A DNA stretch of 64,000 bases, taken from NCBI RefSeq assembly GCF_902635505.1, contig NC_045428.1, positions 434,659,106 to 434,723,105 of the forward strand, read 5' to 3'. A program made the translations under genes and the position numbers. Positions 55,180-64,000 of the stretch are shown here, piece after piece. Numbering within the stretch: the first letter of the stretch is position 1; the number at the start of each line of letters is the position of its first letter. The notes below the pieces were generated by a model, which worked only from the letters and a program-made list of their open reading frames with translations, did no database searches and was not told the DNA's origin. Origin of the DNA: Sarcophilus harrisii. Lineage: Eukaryota; Chordata; Mammalia; Dasyuromorphia; Dasyuridae.

Positions 55180-55944
55180 CATGGGAGGGCAGTCAGTGTT
55201 CCATGAATTCACTGGAAGTACAGTACCAGTGATGTGGATCAAACCACAAATGTGCATTCAAATTCTTCTCTAACCATGGTTCAATTAATTTCAATCCGAG
55301 GCTAAATTCTTTCAGGTCTGGAACCTCTGGACTTTTATTGGCTAATATAAGGTTAGGCTGCAGGTGAATGATTCCTCTCCCTTCCCTTGCCCCCACAAGG
55401 GAGACTCATGGGTGGTCCTGGGCAAAATTGTGAAGGGCTGGATGTTGTGGTAAGGGATGGTTTATTTTAGATTTCTTCTAGTCCTTTTTTCAATGGTTAA
55501 GATTTGTATATTAGAAAAGTAAAATATTGAAACAAAATGACAAAATTGGAACATATCCATCTCAAAATGTTAGGCATGTACAACATGTATAAAAAAATTC
55601 ATATCATATATACAAAGGCAAGCTCATACTTTGGATAGACTAGTTAATATTTCATATTTGGAAACAAAAAGAGTCACCATGCTGTTCTTAAATCATTGTT
55701 ATTTGAATTGCTATCTTGGTTTGAAATTAACTCTCAAGGGATCTTTTCATTCAAAATAACCCAGCAAATATTTGAACTATCATTTTCTGAAGAATTTTTC
55801 CCTAGTACTTGTGAGTGAAAGCAGATTAATGTGTTCAGTTCAAATGGCTGTGCACTGGTTGGAATGTCTGCTTAAAATTTAAATTAAATCCAATGCAAAT
55901 ACAATTTGGCTTGGTTTATAAATGTCATGCTGTATTCCCTAAGT
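55178..55944. other. Unassigned sequence
   Basis: No repeat recognised. A 67-residue minus-strand frame (55193-55396) begins at GTG, not ATG, and has no known motif. Confidence 0.4.
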
Positions 55945-56040
55945 AGAATATAATTTGCTTGAGGGAAGGAACTATCTTAATTCCGTATTTGTATATTCTC
56001 TGAGCACCAATAGGTACTTAATAAATGCTTATGACATTTA
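55945..56040 (+). repeat. L2 LINE 3' end fragment
   Basis: gcttgagggaaggaactatc, then ggtacttaataaatgcttat, is the terminal L2 order. Confidence 0.72.
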
Positions 56041-56509
56041 GCTACTACTACCTATTAAGCAGTTTTGTTACAAAGACAGGTATAACTTTAAAATAGATAT
56101 TCCAACTCTGAAGAATAAATTTAAAGGATAGAAAAAAAAGCCACACTTGTTACATGAAAATTCTTATGACAATAACATCACACAATTTTAATGACTTTGG
56201 TCTTTTCTCCTTGCCTTTATATAAGGTCAAAACAGAAACACTGATGATTTCCACAACCTGACTCACTTCAGGAATGTCATCAATAGCATGACATTTCATG
56301 ATCATATCTAGCAACCCAAACCTCATCTTTAGCCTCAATAAAATTTCAGAAAAGCACTGATACTTTTTGTAGTTCTTAATTAGGGGCACTCTGCCGCACT
56401 TGTGAATGGCAGAATACGGTTGCTTACCTTTTATACCACCTTTTTCTAAGACATGATCCCCTTAAAGACTGGCCTTCAGGGTAGTGCCCAAACGGGCTTT
56501 CTCATATGG
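56041..56509. other. Unassigned sequence with one small ORF
   Basis: A 79-residue minus-strand ORF (56150-56389) begins with ATG and has a mixed, fairly protein-like composition (LLDMIMKCHAIDDIPEVSQV). I recognise no family, splice context or poly(A). It may be a decayed processed pseudogene or chance. Confidence 0.3.
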
Positions 56510-56695
56510 TCTGTCCTGCCACTTGTGCTCTCTCTCGTGGCTGCAGACCTTTCTATATATTGGTCTGCATGTTGTCTTCACTGTTAGATTGTAAGCTCCT
56601 TGAAGGCAAGGACTACCTTTTCCTTCCTTTTGTATCCCCAGTACTTAGCACCATGTCAGGCACACAATATGTGCTTAATAAATAGTGATTAAACA
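56510..56695 (+). repeat. L2 LINE 3' end
   Basis: gattgtaagctccttgaagg, caaggactaccttttccttc, gtatccccagtacttagcac and tgtgcttaataaatagtgat are the classic L2 terminal order. Confidence 0.85.
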
Positions 56696-56893
56696 GCATC
56701 TAACTATGCTCCCAGGATCTGGAGCTGGAGTGGGGGGAGGGGAAGCTAACATCCTTGTAAAATGCTTTTGTATCTACTTTTAGCACTCTCCCCCACAATA
56801 CATTTAGGGCTGTCATTCATCAGTCCCTACTCCAACTACGCAGCATGTTTTACTATTTAGACCTGTCTTCCCCAAGTGTCCCATTCTGTACAA

Positions 56894-57065
56894 CAGTGGT
56901 TTCAAACCCAGGGCAAAACATTCCTGAGTGGATCAAACTAGATGAAAATGTAATTGGAAAATATAAAAAACAAATAAAATAGAACATAGAGCATGTTAAT
57001 ATATAGATTTATTACTCAAACTGAAGTTTCTAGGAGTCCTTATGTACTGTTTAGTACTTAGAATT
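56894..57065. mobile_element. hAT-type element, partial
   Basis: Starts CAGTGGTTTCAAACCCAGGG and contains aatgtaattggaaaatataa, tgttaatatatagatttatt and gtccttatgtactgtttagt. I recall this order from a widespread marsupial/mammal hAT-like element. The right terminus is not clear. Confidence 0.6.
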
Positions 57066-57083
57066 TGATATTACTATGCTTTA

Positions 57084-57268
57084 CAGTAAGGGCCCTTAAC
57101 TTTAAATCTTGGGGATTTAGTTTTAAAAAAATTTATAATTGTATTTTAATATTATTGTTTTCCTTTGTAATAACATATATTTATTTTATTTGTCTAAAAA
57201 CATTTTTCTGAGAAGACTTCACCAGACTGCTAAAGGAGTCCAGAATATAGAAAAGTTAAGAACTCCTG
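57084..57268. mobile_element. Short element with inverted ends (hAT-like)
   Basis: The left end CAGTAAGGGCCCTTAACTTT and the right end, whose complement is CAGGAGTTCTTAACTTTT, are inverted. The interior aagacttcaccagactgcta is shared with a common mammalian dispersed repeat, as I recall it. The flanking 8-mers do not match, so age or class remains uncertain. It lies immediately next to another hAT-type element. Confidence 0.65.
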
Positions 57269-57419
57269 TTCTAGATCTTTCCTGTGAAACTCCCCTTCAA
57301 AATGTACAGAATAGCCAAGAATGAGAGAGGTGGGGGAGAACTCAAGCAATCTCGCCCAAATTGTACCTTAATAAGAATCTCATCAAAATCCTGGGGTCTC
57401 ACAGGTAGTCAGTAGGACT

Positions 57420-57680
57420 TGATCAATCTTTGCTAGAACATCTCTAGGAAGGGGAAAGTCACACTCCCACAGGAGCACTGTTTTCTGACAGCTCTCATTT
57501 TCAGGTTTTCCTTTCTATTTATGCAGTTAGCCTCTCCACAACTTTCTCTTGTAACCTCTAGTTCTGTCTTCAGGGGCCATTCCTTTTTCATCGCCTAGCC
57601 CTCCAAATTCTTGTGCAGTGAGTATGCTCTGACCCACTCTCCCCATCCAAGTCCCCTGCATCCCTCCTTCAGGGCCCTAA
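57420..57680 (+). repeat. Possible L3/CR1-type LINE 3' remnant
   Basis: The order caggttttcctttctattta, tgtaacctctagttctgtct, caggggccattcctttttca is a weak match to the L3-type end. Confidence 0.45.
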
Positions 57681-58799
57681 GAGTACTCTGAGGAATTTTT
57701 GGAAGCATCTGTCTTTAAGGCCATCACTTCTCAGTGATTTCCCTTTTCTGTACTGCTAGTCACTATTGCCTAGTGCCTCAGCCCTATCTAATCGTTTAAC
57801 AACAATTAGCTTATCCAGATGGATATTTACTTCAAATACATAGCCACAACAAAAGTATAACCCCCTCCCCCCTTCAGTGACCCCCACTCCTCTTCCCCCA
57901 CAAGCCTTCCACTGTGTATTCTCCCTTATATTGCTTACCTGGATTTCTGGGAAAGAGCAGACTAACTCGTCACACAGTTTCTATATAACATTGTTCCCAT
58001 CAAGTTCACGTCCAGATGAGTCTTTGTCAAAGAGTCACTGGGATAGTTCCTAAATGTCACTCTGAAGGTCACTCCTGGACTTTGAGACATTAGGATGCCT
58101 GGATACTTGATCTCCTGATCTTTCAAAATTCATCCTGCAGATCTCTTTAACCTCAAATAACAAAACAAAAACAAAAACAAAGACTATTTTGTCTCTCCCA
58201 AATTTTGTCTGTGAAGGAGTGAAACCAAGAGAGAACAGTCAAAGAGAATGAGATGGGAAAGAAAATGGACAAGGACCAGCTCACTACTGCTTTTTCTGGC
58301 TACACAGACAGTCAAAAAAGCTTTTAACTCTGTAGTTAGCAGACAGAGCCAGTTATAGAATATTTATGCATGCTCAGGTCTTTCCAAGGTAGTCTACAAG
58401 GCACTGACAGGAATCTCCCTGAAGGAGGCCTCAGTCTCCTCCATAAGGGGAGACTCTGTCAGTGGGGTTCTCTGCAGGGCTGATTGCTCTTATATTTGAA
58501 CATGACTTTCCAATTCTTGCTAAATTCTTTACTTGTCCAGGCTAAACATTTCCAGTTTCTTGTCCTGTGCTCCATTCCCAGATAATCTGATAAATTCATA
58601 CTAAAATGCCCAGTGAGTCATCATGATTTAATAGATTACTCCTTCCTAAATAACACTTTTGCATTTTAACAAAGGCTTTATGGAAAATAATCTCACAGCT
58701 CCAATCATAGTGATTTCATACTGTTTTGAAAGCAGATGTGAGAAGAGATTTTCTGGAATACTAGCCTTGAATCATACCACATTTATTACACCAATCCTA
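57681..58799. other. Unassigned sequence
   Basis: No repeat or gene recognised over about 1.1 kb. Confidence 0.4.
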
Positions 58800-58940
58800 G
58801 GTCATAGTAGAAAGACCACTGGGTAGGCTCTAGTTCCATTAATCGTGTGATCTCTCTGAACCTCAATTTTCCCATCTGTAAAATGAAGGGGTCAGACTAG
58901 ATAGAGATCCTTAAGGATCCTTCAGAACTCTAGAATTTTT
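58800..58940 (+). repeat. MAR1-type SINE
   Basis: catagtagaaagaccactgg, ctcaattttcccatctgtaa, gtcagactagatagagatcc and ccttcagaactctagaattt follow MAR1 order. Confidence 0.73.
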
Positions 58941-59019
58941 AAATGTGAGAATCATGATGTGAGAGCTACAAAAATAAGACTGCCTCAGCAAGGAGCAAGT
59001 TTCTTTCCTGCTGGAAGGA

Positions 59020-59130
59020 TTGATATTTCTTGGATTGGGAGCTTCAGAGGCAATTCTAGTCCAATCTCATTTTGCAGAAAAGAAAATTAAGACTCAAGAA
59101 GATTCAAGGCTTTGCTTCCAGGTAGTAAAC
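59020..59130 (-). repeat. MIR/MAR1-type fragment
   Basis: ggcaattctagtccaatctc, then gaaaattaagactcaagaag, fit a reversed body. Confidence 0.55.
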
Positions 59131-59254
59131 TTCAGAGGTATTTGTGCTGTTACTGTAATGAACTGATATCTTCAAGAAAATGCTGAATAACCATTTTTCT
59201 GGGGATTCTTGTTCAGATAGTGGTGGGACTAGCCTGAGATCTTTTTGAAGTCCT

Positions 59255-59950
59255 GAGATTATAGAGTGGAAAGAGCATTGAGCTTTGAGTCAGAAAGACT
59301 AGATTTCCAAGCTGAAAAGACTTATAAGAACTGTTGCTGAGTGAAGTGAGCAGAAAGAGAACATTGTATATAGCAACAGCAATTGTTCAATGATCAATTT
59401 TGAAAGAGTTAGCTCATCCCAGTAATACAATGATCCAAGACAAATTCAAAAGACCCATGATAGAAAATGCTATCCACATCTGGAAAAATTATATAGTCTA
59501 AATGCAGATCAAAGCATTACTATTTTCACTTCCCTTCCCCGCCTTTTCCTTTTTGTTCTGATTCTTCTTTTACACATGACTAATATGGAAATGTTTAAAA
59601 TAATTGTACATGTATAACCTATATCAGATTATTTGCTGTCTTGAGGAAGACAAAGGTAAAGGAGGGAGAGGAGAAAAAATTTGGAACTCAAAATTTTAGA
59701 AAAATGTTGAAAACTATCTTTACATGTAATTGGAAAAAAACAAAATACCATTAAGTGAAAAAAATAAAAATCTTATAAAAATAAGTGTTGCAAACTTTAA
59801 AAATAATATTAATAATAAAGAACTGGATTTCCATCTTGGCTCTTCCATTAAGTATATGTTTCCAGGCCTTCTGGAACTTTTATTTTCCCCGTATATATAA
59901 TGAGGAGGCTCAGAATAGATGATCCCTAGATCCCTTTTGTCTCTTAATAG
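59255..59950 (+). repeat. MAR1-type SINE, split by an L1
   Basis: The left half (tatagagtggaaagagcatt, gctttgagtcagaaagacta) and the right half (tcttggctcttccattaagt, ggctcagaatagatgatccc) join at the L1 target site into one MAR1 copy. Confidence 0.75.
59310..59821 (+). mobile_element. Old-type L1 3' end insertion with TSD
   Basis: Begins in the last ORF2 codons (aaaagacttataagaactgt) and ends with the old tail tacatgtaattggaaaaaaa followed by impure A-rich sequence. Flanks actagatttcca (59298-59309) and actggatttcca (59822-59833) match at 11/12. It interrupts a MAR1-type SINE. Confidence 0.87.
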
Positions 59951-60028
59951 CCTATGATTCTGCGAGCTAGATGGCAAATAGTGAAAGTTCTAGGAAGCTC
60001 TGTAGATTTATTTAGAGGAGGAGAAGGT

Positions 60029-60200
60029 GGCAGCTGGGGGCACTGTGTGTTCTAGCACTAAGTCTGGACTTGAGGAAAACCCCCAAGTTCCAAATGTATC
60101 CTCAGACACAACTAGCTGAGTGAGGTCTCAGGTGTGTCACTTAACCTTTGTATGCCTCAGTTTCTTACACTGTAAAATAGAGTAATATAAATGCTAAGTT
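60029..60200 (+). repeat. tRNA-headed/MIR-type SINE
   Basis: Head gtggcagctgggggcactgt, body cctcagacacaactagctga, gtgtcacttaacctttgtat, and gcctcagtttcttacactgt. Confidence 0.75.
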
Positions 60201-60604
60201 CCTTCCCTTCAGGTTTCCAATACTCTTTGATTTGGAAAACTCTTAAAGAAAAGCCATTTGTTCAGAATTTCCACCTCCTGTTTTTCTTGTTTCCTACTGC
60301 TAAGGACTGATACTTTCACAAGCCAGTTGCCCTGTCAGTTGTTTGAGGGTTGATATTCCTAGAAGTGCTAATTTGGTGTGGCTGAGACTAGGCAGGTGTG
60401 GGAAGAAACTATTTGTCAATCATCTCTTCAACCCAGGGACACTTTTGATCATTATCATTCAACATAGTTGGGGTGAGTTCAAGAGCAAAATATGGAGCCA
60501 TAAGGTAAAAAACCCATTGTTATTAAGATGGTAGGAAAACCTGTTCATTTTTCTGTCTCTCTCCTCTGAGTCTAAATAGGGATTATAGGAAGATAGATTG
60601 AGGA
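60201..60604. other. Unassigned sequence
   Basis: No repeat or gene recognised. Confidence 0.4.
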
Positions 60605-60765
60605 GGTGTAAAGGATGGACCCTGGAAGTCATCTAATTCCATCCCTCCTTTTATAGATAAGGGAATGGGGGGGCCCAAAGGAGGTGAAATTACTTGCCCA
60701 GGATCCTACAGGTATTAAGTAGGACAGGTGAGGTTTGAACAACTGTCCTCTGACTCCAAGACAAA
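60605..60765 (-). repeat. MAR1/MIR-type SINE
   Basis: Reversed order: ccctggaagtcatctaattc, ttttatagataagggaatgg, attacttgcccaggatccta, and ggtttgaacaactgtcctct. Confidence 0.73.
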
Positions 60766-60985
60766 CATGTCTTAGGTACACACTATGTGCAAGGCACTGG
60801 TGACCCAAAGATAAAACTAGAAAGCTCCTGCCCTCAAGGAGTTCACATTCTACTCAAGGAGTTCACATTCTACTGGAAGGATACAACCTGAGCACAGATC
60901 ATAAACACAAGATCATAAACTTGGGGAGAGAGAAAGCACTAGAACTGGAGAAATCTGGAAAAGCTTGTTAGGACGAGGCAAGTAG
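60766..60985 (+). repeat. Ancient dispersed repeat with 20-bp tandem duplication
   Basis: Same type as 15410 (cactatgtgcaaggcactgg, then gctcctgccctcaaggagtt). The 20-mer caaggagttcacattctact is repeated exactly at 60835-60854 and 60855-60874, a recent local tandem duplication. Confidence 0.7.
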
Positions 60986-61413
60986 GCTTTTCTCCCCAGG
61001 AACAAAAGGATCACTAATATCTTCCCTTATGACCCCAAGGTCCTTTCTAACTTTGAGATCCTATTGGCAGATACATCAGCATCAAAACTCTGCCCCAGAG
61101 AAATATGTACAAATTAATATGAAAGAACAATTTAAGGTAATCCTGGACATAGTAGGGGAAATATTCTTTGGACTCAAGATTTTGCATAAGCTGCCAATAT
61201 TACACCTGTCTACTCTGCAATAATCTTTCCTCAAGAAACTCAAAAAGGGGACAAATCCAATTAATGTCACACCCTTGCTCTGATAACAATTGGTATAATG
61301 ATTATAATCATCATAATAGCAATTATTATTAGGTGTTAACTTAGAACTTTTAAGAAGCTCAAAATTCACTTTATAGATTTTATTTCGTTTATTACCTAAC
61401 CTAATTGTTTGAT
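60986..61413. other. Unassigned sequence with a MIR-like trace
   Basis: The 61290-61400 part resembles a decayed reversed MIR start (attaggtgttaacttagaac). The rest is not recognised. Confidence 0.4.
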
Positions 61414-61810
61414 CTGTGGTGGGGCATAATGGTCAATGGAAAACTTCAACTGAGGGGCTGCCTTGTGGCTGTGCCCTTGCTCCTTGGCATTATGGGCAGC
61501 CACTGATAATTGCTAACTGCTGCGTGTGGCCCCGCCCACCGTGGACACAGGTCTGTTTCTACCTGGCTGACCCCAAAATCTTGAGCCCAGATATGACTGC
61601 ATTAGAATTACCTTTGCTGTCGATGCAAACCATTGCCAGAAACACACAGTGAATGATACAGTGGAGGAAGCAACCAATGAATGGCTTGAAACAAAGGTCA
61701 TGGAGTTGGGAAAGTATTGTGACATTACAAGGATATTACAGTGGAAAAGTGAACTGGGGGCTACAGGAACAAATAGATATATCTTGGAATTTCTGCAGAA
61801 CAGGCCCAAG
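61414..61810. other. Unexplained GC-richer cassette
   Basis: A block of about 400 bp with higher GC and several CpG sites sits between AT-rich flanks. One plus-strand frame (61416-61652, 78 residues) and one minus-strand frame (61513-61809, 98 residues) overlap it. I recognise no protein family, TIR or TSD. Confidence 0.35.
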
Positions 61811-62079
61811 TTTTAAGTTCAATGTACTATAATATCATTTTCTAATTTTATGATGGAAGTTTATGAGAAAGTAAGATTCATCTTATAATAAGTATGATAT
61901 TTTTCTGCAACTATCTATATAAATAATAGTTTAAAAATGAATAATAAACAAAAGGGTATACCAGGTGAAAGGATCTTCTAAATAAATACTCAAGTTTTTT
62001 GGAAGATGAGGAGTGGTTTGGACTATCTTTGCATCATTGGTATAGGGAATTCTTCATTAGGAAGCTCCCTTTTCAACAG

Positions 62080-62225
62080 ATCTGTAATTTATAGTCTTGA
62101 GATCCTAAGGGATCAAATCACTTGCTCAGGGTCAGTTACACCATCAGTATGTGTCAAAGACAGGATTGGAACCCAGGCTTTCCTGACTGTCAAAATTGGT
62201 TCTCTATCCACTATACTAAGTTGCC
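62080..62225 (-). repeat. MIR/SINE fragment
   Basis: aatcacttgctcagggtcag, aggattggaacccaggcttt, and ctctatccactatactaagt fit the reversed SINE order. Confidence 0.68.
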
Positions 62226-62254
62226 TACTGAGTTTATCTCATTTTACAAATAGG

Positions 62255-62450
62255 AGGCAACCTAGTATTTTGGAGAGAGCTTTGTATTGGGAATCATGGG
62301 ACCTCAGTTTCAACACTGATTCTTCTGCTTATTAGTTATGTGACTTTAGGCAAATCATTTCTCTCTGGTTCTTAGTTTTCTCACTTGTAAACTGAGAGGG
62401 TTGGACTAGATGGGTCCTTCCCAATTCTACATATTATGATTTTTAATGGA
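62255..62450 (+). repeat. MAR1-type SINE
   Basis: cctagtattttggagagagc, tgactttaggcaaatcattt, agttttctcacttgtaaact and gttggactagatgggtcctt are in MAR1 order. Confidence 0.78.
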
Positions 62451-63859
62451 TACACAACATTTGCCACATTTTTCCACTAATCATAAATACTGTTTATTGG
62501 GATGTTAGAGCCACCCTCAGGGCACAGCAGGGCAGCCGTTCCATTGAGTACTGCAATACTGCTTACCAGCAGACAACAGGAAGTGAATTATTTCATTATA
62601 ACTGCAGGGATAACTGAGAGGGCAAGTGTGGGATTTAGGTAGGCATAGGCAGAAAAACAAAGGCTCTGGGCTCCGTTTGCTGTGATTTTCTGCTATGTAA
62701 ACATTTTCTCTTTTGAAAATGTCAACAAGTCTTTAAGGTTTTCACAGAGCTCAGGGAGCTGGGTTTAAAAAAAATACATTATATATATATATATACATGC
62801 ATATAACATATTAAAATATATACAAGGCATTTAAATAAATATAAGATATAATATACAGCTTCACATAGATTTATACACAGCTACACAATTTTATATTTAG
62901 GCATATATTAATTATATTATCATAAATGGTTTCATTTAAAATAACTTAACAGGCACTGTGCAGGTGCACAGATATTTTGTGTATCTAATTTAAAAAAAAA
63001 AAAAAAGGACAAAATATCAACCTAGATGGATTGCAGACAATTCCCACCAAAAATTTTGCCCAAGATACTCCTTCACCTTCAGAACCAGCCAAGAGCAAAG
63101 ATAGTAAACCGTGGGAATTTAAGGTTGTTTTCTCTGAATTTGTCATTGCTTAAAGAATCTGTGGAATGAGGCTATCTTAATTCTTTGCTGCCAAGTAGAG
63201 GGTTTTTCTTTGAATCCCTTATATATCTGATTATTTTACCAAAAAAAAAAAAAAAAAAAAAAAAAATTCCCAACAATTAAATCCAAAGAGTTCATTCTTA
63301 TAGAACTTAGTTTCCCCAGTATAGCCAGGGTGCAGATTATTAATAAATGCTTGTTGAATTGATTTGACTTAAATTAAATAATGAAAATCGATACCTGCAT
63401 GAGTATTTATTAAGGCACTGGGCTAGTCACTAGAGAGCCAAAAAAATGAAATAATTGCTACTCCTTAGAAGCTTTAGCTCCTTGTTCTCCTAATGCAGAA
63501 CATATATTGCCTTAATTTTATCCTTACAACATTATCAGAATTCAGGACCACTTTTTTTTTTTTTTACCTTAAATATAATTTGATGTATATCACGGATGAT
63601 TTGGGGGCTAGCCCTATATTTATTATCAACCCAGCAACAAGTACTTATTAAGCACCTACACTATGCCAAGGACTCTGCATAGAAATACAAAGGATGAAAC
63701 CATCTTTTTCTTAGGAATTTATTCTATGTGCATTTTCAGTTTGAGAGGGCGGTGGTGGGGTAGGAGTTGAGTGGAAAAGCACATAGATCACATGATTCTT
63801 CTGGTGGAAAGAATTTGAACACAAGGCTTTAATATTCTTGTGGTGGATATTTATTTCTA
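62451..63859. other. Mostly unassigned, with simple repeats
   Basis: Contains a (TA)n run (62779-62800), an A-run at 63241-63266, an L2-like tail trace (aataaatgcttgttgaattg, 63342) and an old 'agtacttattaagcacctac' repeat trace (63640). No gene is seen. Confidence 0.45.
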
Positions 63860-64000
63860 AGTAGTGTTTCCCCCCTTTACATGTCAAGATAATTTTTATC
63901 ATTTATCTTTACAAGATTTTGAGTTTCAATTTTTCTCTCTCCCTTTCTTCTCTTCTGAAAATGATAGGCAATTTGATATGTCGGACACAGCTTACACAGT
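63860..64000 (-). repeat. L1 3'UTR, running off the window
   Basis: Reversed old-type L1 tail: tttacatgtcaagataattt, aagattttgagtttcaattt, and aggcaatttgatatgtc. The element continues beyond position 64000. Confidence 0.7.

Noticed and set aside
55193-55396. 67-residue minus-strand frame
   Set aside because: Its first codon is GTG, an in-frame stop lies just upstream, and no motif is visible.
56150-56389. 79-residue minus-strand ORF with protein-like composition
   Set aside because: I could not link it to any family, and no poly(A), TSD or splice signal supports a pseudogene or exon. Kept only as a note in the unassigned stretch.
1-64000. Retrovirus-like or other virus-derived elements
   Set aside because: I looked for paired LTRs, a primer-binding site or gag/pol-like motifs and saw none that I could support. 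All reverse-transcriptase-related pieces belong to L1, L2/L3 or RTE LINEs.
1-64000. CRISPR array, bacterial operon or toxin system
   Set aside because: Repeat families, CpG depletion and SINE/LINE content are those of a vertebrate nuclear genome. No regularly spaced repeat-spacer array is present.

Overview
This window looks like intergenic or intronic DNA from a marsupial (metatherian) genome. It is AT-rich and crowded with interspersed repeats that I recognise as marsupial-type. These are L1 copies with ORF2 C-terminal and 3'UTR pieces, tRNA-headed SINEs with a BovB/RTE-like tail, MIR/MAR1-type CORE-SINEs, CR1-clade L2 and L3 remnants, a BovB/RTE ORF2 fragment, and several short hAT-type DNA transposons. 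I found no intact protein-coding gene, no rRNA or tRNA gene, no CRISPR array and no recognisable retroviral element. All repeat names come from memory of consensus sequences, not from a search. An Australian lineage is possible, but I cannot fix the species.

Layout: 1-30 kb is repeat-dense, with L1 insertions at 3.3-4.1, 8.2-8.8, 9.7-10.5, 12.8-13.5, 15.5-16.0, 16.3-17.1, 18.5-19.5, 20.0-21.2 and 26.0-26.5 kb. Many have readable target-site duplications (TSDs). The 30.1-32.3 kb stretch is unusually poor in repeats and may contain conserved non-coding elements. The 33-34 kb stretch holds two small hAT-type elements, and 35.0-36.9 kb an old antisense L2. The 37.4-42.6 kb stretch is a nest of L1 copies of several ages, and 44.0-45.1 kb a BovB/RTE fragment. 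The 46.4-50.4 kb stretch is a large GC- and CpG-rich island, the only promoter-like region. The 50.6-64 kb stretch returns to old repeats.

The functional centre is the CpG island. It contains a compact minus-strand arrangement of CCAAT box, CACGTG E-box, ETS-like sites and a YY1-like ATGGC element near 48.95-49.05 kb, and a perfect DR1 nuclear-receptor site at 49.24 kb. It also has a G-rich near-palindrome and an inverted repeat in an AT-richer, conserved-looking shoulder at 47.1-47.5 kb. No exon could be assigned to it, so the gene or non-coding RNA it serves probably lies largely outside the window or has exons I cannot recognise.

I did not find a convincing undescribed biological system. 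The best leads are the CpG island and its repeat-poor distal segments, a poly(A)-only retro-insertion scar, an L1 with a possible 3' transduction, the multi-generation L1 nest, and a hAT family present in three copies, two of them with nearly intact 8-bp TSDs.
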